This document shows, piece by piece, positions 9,015 to 15,928 of a stretch of DNA of 50,480 nt. The translations under genes and the position numbers were made by a program. The notes beneath the pieces were generated by a model, which saw only the letters and a list, made by a program, of their open reading frames with translations, had not been told where the DNA came from and did no database searches. The DNA lies in NCBI GenBank assembly GCA_017550025.1, contig JAFYLU010000018.1:1-50480 (forward strand). Direction: 5' to 3'. The stretch's first letter is position 1; every line of letters begins with the position of its first letter. This DNA is from Bacteroidales bacterium (GTDB lineage: Bacteria > Bacteroidota > Bacteroidia > Bacteroidales > UBA932).

Positions 9015-9077
9015 TCAGTGAACCAATAATGTTACTACTGTCATTCCGAGGGCTGTTCCGATAATTGTTGCTATCAT
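9015..9077 (-). CDS. Candidate 20-residue hydrophobic peptide
   Basis: An ATG at 9077 opens a 20-residue frame (MIATIIGTALGMTVVTLLVH) that ends in TGA at 9015. It is almost wholly hydrophobic, long enough for one membrane helix, and its ATG lies 27 bp beyond an exact TAACTTTG promoter box. It could be a membrane micro-peptide, a leader peptide for the lipoprotein gene starting at 8776, or chance. The 238 bases between it and 8776 hold no other frame I can support. Confidence 0.35.
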   Translation of the reverse strand: MIATIIGTALGMTVVTLLVH

Positions 9078-9103
9078 GGCTTTTTTATTAGTTTGTTTTA
9101 ATG

Positions 9104-9111
9104 CAAAGTTA
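9104..9111 (-). promoter_or_regulatory. -7 promoter box upstream of the micro-ORF and lipoprotein gene
   Basis: The minus strand reads TAACTTTGC, an exact TAnnTTTG match followed by the usual pyrimidine. It predicts transcription starting near 9097. The next annotated same-strand genes are the 20-residue micro-ORF and the lipoprotein gene at 8776. There is no clear TTTG -33 box. Confidence 0.5.
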
Positions 9112-9290
9112 CCTTAAAATAGTTTTACGGACATATAATGATGATGTAAAAATATAAGGTATAATATATTGATATACAGTCGAATGTGATTTTTGTACTT
9201 TCACGGATGTCCGGAAAAGTTTCACGCCTGGATATTTTCCATAAGTTTCTTGAGAAAAATTCGTGATAATGTTGAAATGTATATGGGAAT

Positions 9291-9487
9291 TCAGGGATTC
9301 CGGAGTATGAAAGCTGCTTGCCTGTCAATGCCTGCAAGCATGGCAGATGCACTGTCCGGACATGCTTCCAGGCAGGTTTCGGTCTCCGCAAGATTCTGTC
9401 CGCTTCGCTTTCTCCTTCACCGGTGCAGGAGGACAATAGCGCTGCCGCCAGCATGAAAGAGGCTGTTACGGCAAGATGTCTTTTCAT
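9291..9487 (-). pseudogene. Frameshifted remnant of a lipoprotein-anchored HTH regulator
   Basis: An ATG at 9487, 6 bp after the transglutaminase stop, begins a clear lipoprotein signal (MKRHLAVTASFMLAAALLSSC) and continues EGESEADRIL. It then runs into a low-quality frame. After ADRIL, the neighbouring frame reads AETETCLEACPDSASAMLAG and IDRQAA. This matches the same region of the intact paralogue at 7944 (AERLLDNAEAHLEMHPDSAF, then DSLDRSQ). A one-base deletion near 9399 explains the switch, and the restored frame stops at 9291. The TM and HTH parts are absent. The unshifted frame runs on to 9125 but has no family resemblance there. I call it a decayed third copy of the regulator family. 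Confidence 0.7.
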
Positions 9488-9493
9488 ACTGTC

Positions 9494-10402
9494 TTATCTC
9501 CAGAATTTTTCCGGGTCGTGCGTAACTGTATAGGTGCGGTTGTAGAATGGTTCGAACCCTTCCGGCACGAGTGCGTAATAACGGTTACGCAATGCGCTTT
9601 CGGGGAGAGTGTTGTAGTCCTCCTGCCAGAATCCCAAAGCCCCCCAGCAGCAGAACCAATATGTATTCTTGGCCATATAGGCATAATAATATGTCATCTT
9701 TGAACTGCCTTTCTCAAAGCCCGGATAGAACATCATCTTTTCTCCGGATATATACCTTTCCCTCATCTGTGCGAGTGACAGCAGGTTGCCTTCCAGGTTA
9801 GTGACATAATGTCCTCCCATATCCGTATCAAGCATCACCCATCTTCCGGTTTCAGGAAGCCACACCTCGTTGACCACATGGCAGTCGCTGTCATTCTTGT
9901 CCTGTGGAAGGCATGTGATATATCTTGCCTTGATGCCTGCGGCAGTAAGCAGCTCGAAGGTCATTATGCTGTGCAGACGGCAGTTGAAGGCCGGGGCCAC
10001 ATTCCTGGTATATTCCCACAATCCGATGGCATTTACATATTCCGGCCATTCCTCCTGATTGTCGTGAGGAATGTTGAATGCCACGAACTTGCCGATCGCA
10101 AGGGCTTTCTCCCATGTTGAGGCATCTGCGGAGTACAATGTGTCAAGCTGGAAATAATCCATTATCTCATTCGCCCGGACAGTGTTGCAGACATATTCAA
10201 TGTCAATGAATGTGGAATCCGGGCAATATGAGCCGCAGGTCCTCAGGAGGTCCACGCGTTCGTCAAACAGCGCCAATGCACTCTTTTGGAAGTTTAGGCT
10301 GATATCGTAATAGCGGGTGGTCTTGAGTAATATGACCGTGCTGACTGTCAGTGCTCCGATGAACGCAAGGATGCCGACTGATATTTTCCAGATAAGTTTC
10401 AT
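9494..10402 (-). CDS. Membrane-anchored transglutaminase-like (papain-fold) protein
   Basis: 302 residues from the ATG at 10402. An upstream in-frame ATG at 10603 is rejected because the promoter lies between the two. Residues 4-26 form an uncleaved membrane anchor, so the domain faces the periplasm. The transglutaminase-core triad is visible: Cys141 in AFNCRLHSIMTFELLTAAGI, His175 in SDCHVVNEVW and Asp192 in VMLDTDMGG. Such proteins are usually thiol proteases, peptide amidases or crosslinkers; which applies here cannot be told. It lies downstream of the radical SAM/lipoprotein pair but has its own promoter. A regulator remnant follows 6 bp downstream. Confidence 0.8.
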   Translation of the reverse strand: MKLIWKISVGILAFIGALTVSTVILLKTTRYYDISLNFQKSALALFDERVDLLRTCGSYCPDSTFIDIEYVCNTVRANEIMDYFQLDTLYSADASTWEKALAIGKFVAFNIPHDNQEEWPEYVNAIGLWEYTRNVAPAFNCRLHSIMTFELLTAAGIKARYITCLPQDKNDSDCHVVNEVWLPETGRWVMLDTDMGGHYVTNLEGNLLSLAQMRERYISGEKMMFYPGFEKGSSKMTYYYAYMAKNTYWFCCWGALGFWQEDYNTLPESALRNRYYALVPEGFEPFYNRTYTVTHDPEKFWR

Positions 10403-10733
10403 GACTTTTGAAATTGAAATGTTTTGTCTTTCAGGTGGAGTTTCTGCAAAGTTAATGGGGGGGGTAATATCCAAATAAATTATGAATAAAATTACATATT
10501 TTTTTATGTTTTCCAATCTTTTATGCCTGCGATGCATCTTTAATCTTGGGCAGGCAGCAGTTTTCAGAATATTGGAGGTTTCCGCCATCCACTGTGAGAA
10601 CATGTTGGCATCACCTCCATTGAATTCCGGCTTCAGGAGCTATCTTCAATATAGACGGTGTGCAGTAGGAAAGTCATATTTGGATATAAGAAAAGCTGAC
10701 ATCTCTTCAAAAGATCCCAGCTTTATATTCATA
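10403..10733. other. Intergenic region between radical SAM and transglutaminase genes
   Basis: 331 bases. The part nearest the transglutaminase holds its leader and promoter (10447-10475). The remaining 250 or so bases are AT-rich near 10476-10520, and I see no supported gene, terminator or repeat in them. Confidence 0.6.
10447..10475 (-). promoter_or_regulatory. Promoter with a G8/C8 tract in its spacer
   Basis: On the minus strand a TTTG box (10475-10472) is followed by a 17-bp spacer and TAACTTTGC (-7 box at 10454-10447). The spacer contains eight consecutive C (G on the plus strand, 10457-10464). The predicted start is near 10440, giving a leader of about 38 nt to the transglutaminase ATG at 10402. 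The tRNA-Phe promoter in this window has a 19-bp spacer, so this one is 2 bp short. Confidence 0.65.
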
Positions 10734-11801
10734 TTATTTCAGTCTTTCAAGATGACAGAGTATCAGATCGCCGTTGTCATCCCTCAGGTGCATTCCGTTC
10801 CCCTGACAATATCTGAACCATCTGCATTCAGCACATTGGTCCTTCTTCATCCAGCTTCGGTCTCGATATGGTCCGAAGCGGTTCTCCCATACGTCGATGA
10901 AATCGTCCTTATATATATTGCCTTGATGGAAGTCGGAGCGGATGCTGCCGCATGCGGAAATTGAACCGTCGATCAGTACAGATGCGATCGTAAGTCCTGC
11001 CTGACATGTGTACAGATGGTCCCGGACTTCTCCTTCATATTCTCCAAGGAAGCCTTCGCAGCCATAGCTGGCACTGATGCGTCCCTCCTTGCGGGTCTTC
11101 CTGATGAATTCCATCAGACCGCGGAATCTCACGCTGTCAAGCTGCAGGTCCGGATCATCAGCAGCGCGTCCGACAGGAAAGACCGTGAATAGTCTCCAGC
11201 TTTTTAATCCGAGGCTTATGAGATATTCCTTGAACTGTTCGAGGGAATCGTAATTGCGGTTGTTGACACATGTCACGACATCGAACCTGATGCTCGGCTC
11301 CTTGGCCAGGATTTCCACCGCCTTCGATGCATAGCTGAATCCGTCCCTGGTTCCCCTCATCCAATTGTGCTCCTCCTCAAATCCGTCAAGGCTGATCGTG
11401 AGCGAATGGGCTCCGGCTGCAAGAAGCTGGTCGATCTTCTTCGGGCTCATAAGGCGTCCGTTCGAGACCATACCCCAAGGGAATTCAAGATCGTAAATGC
11501 TTCTTCCGCACTTCAGGATATCTTCGCGCATCAGAGGCTCTCCGCCGGAAACGATGACCATGATCTGGTGCGAATCATATTTTTCCTTGATTCTTACAAG
11601 CACATTCCGGAAATCCTCGAAAGGCATGTCCGGGTGCAGGGATGATACCTTGCAGTCGCTGCCGCAGTGACGGCAGTTCATGTTGCACCGCAGTGTCGAT
11701 TCCCAAAAAAGCTGGGTCAGGGGATGCTTTTCCTGCGTCTCCCTGACCAGCTGTCTGTTAAGTTCCAACGCCAGGCGTTGTCTGATTGATAGACCTGACA
11801 T
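10734..11801 (-). CDS. Radical SAM/SPASM protein of the rSAM/lipoprotein system
   Basis: 355 residues. The radical SAM cluster motif is C39-x3-C43-x2-C46 (RCNMNCRHCGSDC), the SAM-binding GGEP is at 86-89, and SLDG is near 137-140. The C-terminal SPASM-type extension has cysteines 248, 266, 284, 323, 326, 332 and 349 (CQAG, SACGSIRS, CAECRWFRYC) for extra 4Fe-4S clusters. SPASM enzymes modify ribosomal peptides or proteins. The gene starts 3 bp after a lipoprotein whose conserved YGTPYCSYEVK region matches the partner family. The pair corresponds, from memory, to the TIGR04133/TIGR04134 rSAM/lipoprotein system of Bacteroidota, whose chemistry is not known to me. The lipoprotein is the likely substrate by inference. 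Confidence 0.88.
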   Translation of the reverse strand: MSGLSIRQRLALELNRQLVRETQEKHPLTQLFWESTLRCNMNCRHCGSDCKVSSLHPDMPFEDFRNVLVRIKEKYDSHQIMVIVSGGEPLMREDILKCGRSIYDLEFPWGMVSNGRLMSPKKIDQLLAAGAHSLTISLDGFEEEHNWMRGTRDGFSYASKAVEILAKEPSIRFDVVTCVNNRNYDSLEQFKEYLISLGLKSWRLFTVFPVGRAADDPDLQLDSVRFRGLMEFIRKTRKEGRISASYGCEGFLGEYEGEVRDHLYTCQAGLTIASVLIDGSISACGSIRSDFHQGNIYKDDFIDVWENRFGPYRDRSWMKKDQCAECRWFRYCQGNGMHLRDDNGDLILCHLERLK

Positions 11802-11804
11802 ATC

Positions 11805-12305
11805 TTATTGCTTTATCTGCTTCGCTTCCACTGTTACATCAGCCCCGTAGGTTCCCATGTCCCAGGCGCCATTTTCTGATTCTTTGATCTTCTCCAATGG
11901 AATCACATAGATGGTATCCCTGTAATGTCCGTCAGCAGACTGGTCAAGGTCTTCGAGCTTTACAGCTATGCTTTCATCCATACCCATATCCATCCTTCCT
12001 GCCATAAGATAGACCCCGTCTCCTTTTTCCACAGCCTCATCCCATGGGTTGAAGTATTTGACAATATTGCCGTTATCATCTAATGTGAATGAGTCCGGAA
12101 GTCCCGTAACAAGTCTTACACCCCTGACAGGAGTCTTTGTTTCTGAATCGATCACCCTGCATTTCACTTCGTATGAGCAATAAGGGGTACCGTACATTAC
12201 AGGATAATCATGGAATCCTCCTCCGGATTCGTTGCAGGCAGTTACACCTGACACCCCCAGCATAGCAAGTGTCCATCTGCACATTCTTGAAATAATCTCT
12301 TTCAT
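11805..12305 (-). CDS. Radical SAM-associated putative lipoprotein
   Basis: 166 residues from the ATG at 12305, preceded by AGAAG; an in-frame ATG 36 bp earlier is less likely. The signal peptide ends at Cys24 (LAMLGVSGVTAC). After a Gly-rich linker comes YPVMYGTPYCSYEVKCRVID, the conserved core of the lipoprotein half of the rSAM/lipoprotein system. A carboxypeptidase-regulatory-like beta domain follows (TPVRGVRLV). The YGTPY region and nearby residues are the likely target of the adjacent maturase, but no modification can be read from DNA. An exact TACATTTG promoter lies about 104 bp upstream, and the radical SAM gene follows directly, so the two form an operon. Confidence 0.85.
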   Translation of the reverse strand: MKEIISRMCRWTLAMLGVSGVTACNESGGGFHDYPVMYGTPYCSYEVKCRVIDSETKTPVRGVRLVTGLPDSFTLDDNGNIVKYFNPWDEAVEKGDGVYLMAGRMDMGMDESIAVKLEDLDQSADGHYRDTIYVIPLEKIKESENGAWDMGTYGADVTVEAKQIKQ

Positions 12306-12408
12306 GTCTTCTGATGTATTAAGTTCGTAAATCATTCGCAAAATATCGTGTAAAGGCTGCTGTTCATGATGCTGCCGTCGCAGTTGACATAAGATGCAGG
12401 TTTATATA

Positions 12409-12441
12409 CAAATGTAACATAAATATCATCCTCTTGACAAG
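12409..12441 (-). promoter_or_regulatory. Promoter of the rSAM/lipoprotein operon
   Basis: The minus strand has CTTG (12441-12438), a 21-bp spacer and TACATTTG (12416-12409), an exact -7 box. The start is predicted near 12402, about 97 nt before the lipoprotein ATG. Confidence 0.6.
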
Positions 12442-12587
12442 TTTTTTCGATTCTTTATTCCGTCAACCGGCCGTGTGAATTGTCCCGGTGGCTATGTTTA
12501 TCATGGTCGTCAGGCTAATAACGGGGCATTGTTGAAAATACTTCCCTGGAGTAAAAAGTTTTCATGTTGCAATAATCTGTATATTAG

Positions 12588-12612
12588 CGGAAGTATTTCC
12601 ATACTGCTTCCG
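12588..12612. repeat. Inverted repeat in front of the ECF sigma gene
   Basis: CGGAAGTAT (12588-12596) pairs with ATACTGCTTCCG (12601-12612), allowing a 3-nt bulge and a 4-nt loop. It ends 21 bp before the TTG start codon. It could be an operator or a leader hairpin that tunes translation from the weak start. Confidence 0.45.
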
Positions 12613-12633
12613 TTATAAGATCAGAAAAACCAA

Positions 12634-13194
12634 TTGGCAGAGATTATCAACATAGAGGATGTCGAGCTGGCTGAATTGTGTGCCTGTGGGGACGAAAAGG
12701 CCAGGCATGAGCTGTATACAAGGTATGCGGCCAGTCTCTATGCGCTTTGTATCAGATATACAGGGGATAAGGAAGAGGCCCGAGACCTGATGCATGATGC
12801 GATGATAAAGATCTTTGACACGGTTGGGAAGTACAAGCCGACAGGATCGCTGAAATCCTGGTGCTCGAGGGTGACGGTAAACATGGTGATTGATCATCTG
12901 CGTAAATCCAGACGGATGAATCTGCAGCCTTTGGAGCTGACGCAGGAAAAGATACCGGAACCACAGAATGAAGATGTGGCAAAGGTACCGAAGCAGGAAC
13001 TGATTCGGATGATAAGGAATCTGCCGGATACCAAAAGAGTCATATTCAATCTCTTCTGCGTTGAGGGATATTCGCATAAGGAGATAGCAGAAATGCTGAA
13101 CATAAAGGAAAAGACATCATCCTCGCTGCTGTTCAAGGCACGGGCCCGGCTGGCGGAAAATATCAGGGATTATATAAGTAGAAACGGATTATGA
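12634..13194 (+). CDS. ECF-type RNA polymerase sigma factor
   Basis: 186 residues. The only usable in-frame start is TTG at 12634: a TAA lies in frame 18 bp upstream and no ATG lies between. Sigma region 2 covers about residues 25-92 (YAASLYALCIRYTGDKEEAR, then DLMHDAMIKIF and KSWCSRVTVNMVIDHLRKSRR-type recognition). Region 4 covers about 125-180 (LPDTKRVIFNLFCVEGYSHK, then EIAEMLNI and SSLLFKARARL). It would direct RNA polymerase to an envelope- or stress-related regulon. Its stop overlaps the start of the next gene (ATGATGA arrangement), so the two are coupled, as with sigma/anti-sigma pairs. Confidence 0.93.
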   Translation: MAEIINIEDVELAELCACGDEKARHELYTRYAASLYALCIRYTGDKEEARDLMHDAMIKIFDTVGKYKPTGSLKSWCSRVTVNMVIDHLRKSRRMNLQPLELTQEKIPEPQNEDVAKVPKQELIRMIRNLPDTKRVIFNLFCVEGYSHKEIAEMLNIKEKTSSSLLFKARARLAENIRDYISRNGL

Positions 13195-14426
13195 TGAAAG
13201 ACTGGACAGATATCATAGGTGAGGAACTCGAGAATATCGAGGAATCCCTTCCTGCTGATGACTGGAGCGTCCTTCAGCAGAAATATGCAGCCGCCCGGAA
13301 GAGAAGGAAGGCTGCTGCGTTCGCGTGGGCCGGTGGCATCATGTCTGTTGCTGCTGCAGTTTCTCTTCTGCTTCTGCTTGTCCGTCCTGATCCTGCCCGG
13401 GAAGGTATCACCGACTTGACAGGGAATCTTATTAATCAGGTTGCAGGCACTCTCCCTCCGGCAGATGAAATTGTCTTGGCTGATACTTCCGCTGTGGAGC
13501 CTGCGATTGATGCAGCACCTCATTTCCCACATTCTGTGCAAAGAAAGGCCGATGATGAGATGTTCCTGGCAGAGGAGACATTTGATGTGATCAGAGATAC
13601 AGCATCTTTGAAAGACAGACTCCTTGCAGACGCACCAGTTTCAGACTCAAAGGGCAAAGATGAAGCTGAATATGTTCCTTCGGCTGATATTTTCGTATCT
13701 TATGACTATCCGGAAGAATCCCCCAAGCGCAGTAGGCCTCAGGTTTCGTTAGGAATATCAGGTTCTTCCTTTACGACCGGAAGCCTTCGCGTCGTGGTTC
13801 AGGCGCCGACAACGATACCTCCTCTGACAGATGATCTTGGCGGTAGTATACCAGAATGGGGCGATGAGACTCTTCAGCCTGATACTCTGGTCGGTGGCCA
13901 GGCTTCCTTCGCAAAGGCTGTCATGAATAAAACAAAAGGGACATATACGGATTCTTATGATCATGAAGTTCCCGTTTCGGTGGGCCTTTCTGCCAGAATT
14001 TTCCTTACAGACAGGTTGTCGGTCACCACAGGTCTTGATTATACCCGTTATACTTCGGTCAGAAACAGATACTGGAGCAATACGGGAGAAAAACATGAAG
14101 ACAAGCAGTATGCGCATTATCTCGGCATACCTGTCAGAATTGACTGGATGGCTGTGAACAGGACGCTTTTCAGCTTCTATATCGGTGCCGGCATGAAGAT
14201 GGACAAGTGCATATATGCTGCTGCAGGAAAGGAAAGATTATATGAAAAGCAGGTTCTCTGGGGCCTGAACGGGGTCCTTGGTGTGCAGGTGAATGTTGTC
14301 CCGATGCTGGGCCTGTATCTCGAACCTGAAGTTTCGTATGCTTTGAATGAGGGTTCTATAAAGACATTCCGCTCGAACGAACCGTTCATGATTTCTGCCA
14401 GAGCCGGTCTTCGTTTCAATTTCTGA
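13191..14426 (+). CDS. Anti-sigma-like N-terminus joined to an outer-membrane beta-barrel domain
   Basis: 411 residues. Residues 1-40 are acidic then basic and cytoplasmic in style (MKDWTDIIGEELENIEESL, then KRRK). One membrane helix spans about 42-64. About 130 residues of low-complexity periplasmic linker follow. A C-terminal domain from about residue 180 has alternating strands typical of the 8-stranded outer-membrane barrel family (VSVGLSARIFLTDRLSVTTG, LYLEPEVSYAL), ending in the C-terminal Phe signature ARAGLRFNF. It overlaps the ECF gene by 4 bp, so it is probably that sigma factor's regulator. The joining of an inner-membrane anchor and an outer-membrane-type barrel in one chain is striking but, as I recall, recurrent in Bacteroidales. 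Confidence 0.8.
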   Translation: MMKDWTDIIGEELENIEESLPADDWSVLQQKYAAARKRRKAAAFAWAGGIMSVAAAVSLLLLLVRPDPAREGITDLTGNLINQVAGTLPPADEIVLADTSAVEPAIDAAPHFPHSVQRKADDEMFLAEETFDVIRDTASLKDRLLADAPVSDSKGKDEAEYVPSADIFVSYDYPEESPKRSRPQVSLGISGSSFTTGSLRVVVQAPTTIPPLTDDLGGSIPEWGDETLQPDTLVGGQASFAKAVMNKTKGTYTDSYDHEVPVSVGLSARIFLTDRLSVTTGLDYTRYTSVRNRYWSNTGEKHEDKQYAHYLGIPVRIDWMAVNRTLFSFYIGAGMKMDKCIYAAAGKERLYEKQVLWGLNGVLGVQVNVVPMLGLYLEPEVSYALNEGSIKTFRSNEPFMISARAGLRFNF

Positions 14427-14516
14427 CGGCTTTCCGGTTCTTCGGTCAGCCTTATGATGGGGAGCCAGTCGCGGCAGCGTCCGTGAAAATGCAGGAGAGA
14501 TGAAGAAACCGAAGGA

Positions 14517-15146
14517 TTATCTGATCTGCACAACGGTGATGGCGGGATCTCCGATTGAGTAGCTGCAGCGAAGGGCGAGGACTTCGTCGAGTTCCTTTCG
14601 GATTGCAGATTTCAGAATGCCGTCTCCGGTTCCATGGATGAAGGTGATCTTCAGGCCTTTGTGTGGGAGATTCTCGCGTATGACCTTGCGGAAGGTCTCC
14701 ATCTGGAATTGCAGCTGCTGTCCTTTAGGGATGGCTCTTCCTCCCGGAATGGCTTCAATATGGAGGTCTACTGTCATCGGAACGGCTGCTCCTGACCTTG
14801 AGGGTCCGGTTGCGACTGCTGTCTTTTTGAGCCTGCCTCTCGTCTCTTTCAGACAGGTGATCTCCGACTGGTCGGTGACGGCGAATTCACCGTATGCGGC
14901 CTCGATGACGAGCCCGTCTTCAAGTTCGATCCGGACATTCCTGCCTATGGAGACAATCTTTCCCCGAAGTGAGGAATCCATCAGTACGACGCTCTGTCCT
15001 GTCTTGAGGACATCTTCCCTGACTTTTTTCACTTGTTTCGCTGGGGCAGGGCAGGGTACATCTTTCCTGCTGGCAGGACCTTCCGTGAAGGAAACCTGCC
15101 CTTTCAAGGCCTTGAAGTCCGATAATATCTTCTTGTTTCCAGCCAT
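14517..15146 (-). CDS. Smr-domain protein with DUF2027-like N-terminus
   Basis: 209 residues from the ATG at 15146, which falls 11 bp after the upstream HAD gene's stop; the longer frame that runs into the HAD gene is rejected. The middle has a small beta-domain (LKTGQSVVLMDSSLRGKIVS). The C-terminal Smr domain carries the paired motifs DLHIE (about 127-131) and HGTGDGIL (about 171-178), the usual DLHG and HGxGxG sites of Smr nuclease-like domains found at the C-terminus of MutS2. There is no MutS ATPase part, which is normal for this Bacteroidota form. Role in nucleic-acid processing is inferred from the family. Confidence 0.85.
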   Translation of the reverse strand: MAGNKKILSDFKALKGQVSFTEGPASRKDVPCPAPAKQVKKVREDVLKTGQSVVLMDSSLRGKIVSIGRNVRIELEDGLVIEAAYGEFAVTDQSEITCLKETRGRLKKTAVATGPSRSGAAVPMTVDLHIEAIPGGRAIPKGQQLQFQMETFRKVIRENLPHKGLKITFIHGTGDGILKSAIRKELDEVLALRCSYSIGDPAITVVQIR

Positions 15147-15156
15147 GTCGTGCCTG

Positions 15157-15795
15157 TCAGTCCGTAAGTGACAATAGGGAGCTGAAATCGTCAATGAGCC
15201 AGTCTGCCTCGGCGAGGCTTTCTCTTGTGCCGTTGCCGTAGGTGACGGCGCAGGTCTTCGTTCCGGCATTGATTCCCATCCTTATGTCATATTCTGTGTC
15301 TCCGACCACGATGGCTTCTTCCGGAATGAAACCGAATTTGCCAAGGGTCATGATGACAGCTTCCGGATCAGGCTTTCCGTTGCATACATCATCGGCTCCG
15401 ACCACAAGGCTTATAAGGGACGAGAGTCCGAGTCTCTCGACATATTCTACAAGGGATGACCTGCTCCTGCTGCTTGCTATCGTCAGGACTATTCCTCGCT
15501 TTTTCAGCTCCTCCAGTGTCTCCATTACATTCGGGTATAATGTTACCGCATCTTCAGTGTTGAAGATATGGAAAAGCCTGCGGTATGTGGCGGCATAAAG
15601 GTCCACATCTACATTGCATTCAGGGAAAAGTACGGGCGGGGTCTCGACGAGACGGAGTCCTATCACCGCGGCGCATTCATTGTCTGTCCTGGCAGGCAGT
15701 CCGAGTTCCACGATCGTTGCCTGTATTGTCCTTATGATGACTGCTGTGGTGTCACCAAGTGTTCCGTCGAAATCAAGTATGATGTTCCTTATCAT
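15157..15795 (-). CDS. HAD family phosphatase (phosphoglycolate-phosphatase-like)
   Basis: 212 residues. HAD motif I is DFDGT (residues 8-12), motif II is TIASSRS, and motif IV is GDTEYD; the Lys motif is KPDPEAV. A helical C1 cap lies between motifs I and II. This is the layout of Gph/PgmB-like small-molecule phosphatases; the substrate cannot be read from sequence. It is followed 11 bp downstream by the Smr gene, so the two are probably cotranscribed. The upstream neighbour is divergent. Confidence 0.88.
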   Translation of the reverse strand: MIRNIILDFDGTLGDTTAVIIRTIQATIVELGLPARTDNECAAVIGLRLVETPPVLFPECNVDVDLYAATYRRLFHIFNTEDAVTLYPNVMETLEELKKRGIVLTIASSRSRSSLVEYVERLGLSSLISLVVGADDVCNGKPDPEAVIMTLGKFGFIPEEAIVVGDTEYDIRMGINAGTKTCAVTYGNGTRESLAEADWLIDDFSSLLSLTD

Positions 15796-15892
15796 GTCCT
15801 CATGTCATTTGCCTGCAAATGTAAGACAGTGTTTCGGCAATGCAAAATTTATTTAACTCTCCCTGATATGTCCGTATATTTAAGTAAAATGT

Positions 15893-15900
15893 TAAATTTG
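15893..15900 (+). promoter_or_regulatory. -7 promoter box of the SDR gene
   Basis: TAAATTTG is an exact TAnnTTTG match, 29 bp before the ATG at 15929. No clear -33 box is present. Confidence 0.55.
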
Positions 15901-15928
15901 TAAGCTGAACCCGTTTGAACCCAAGACA

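Larger units (their letters stand above)
12306..12633. other. Divergent intergenic region (lipoprotein operon / ECF operon)
   Basis: 328 bases between divergent operons. It holds the minus-strand promoter (12409-12441) and, at the other end, an inverted repeat just before the sigma factor start (12588-12612). No convincing plus-strand TAnnTTTG box was found for the sigma factor, which would suit an autoregulated ECF promoter. Nothing else is supported. Confidence 0.6.

Noticed and set aside
9125-9290. C-terminal part of a 120-residue open frame continuing past the regulator remnant
   Set aside because: After the frameshift the sequence has no resemblance to the family and includes an unlikely hydrophobic tail; treated as non-coding.
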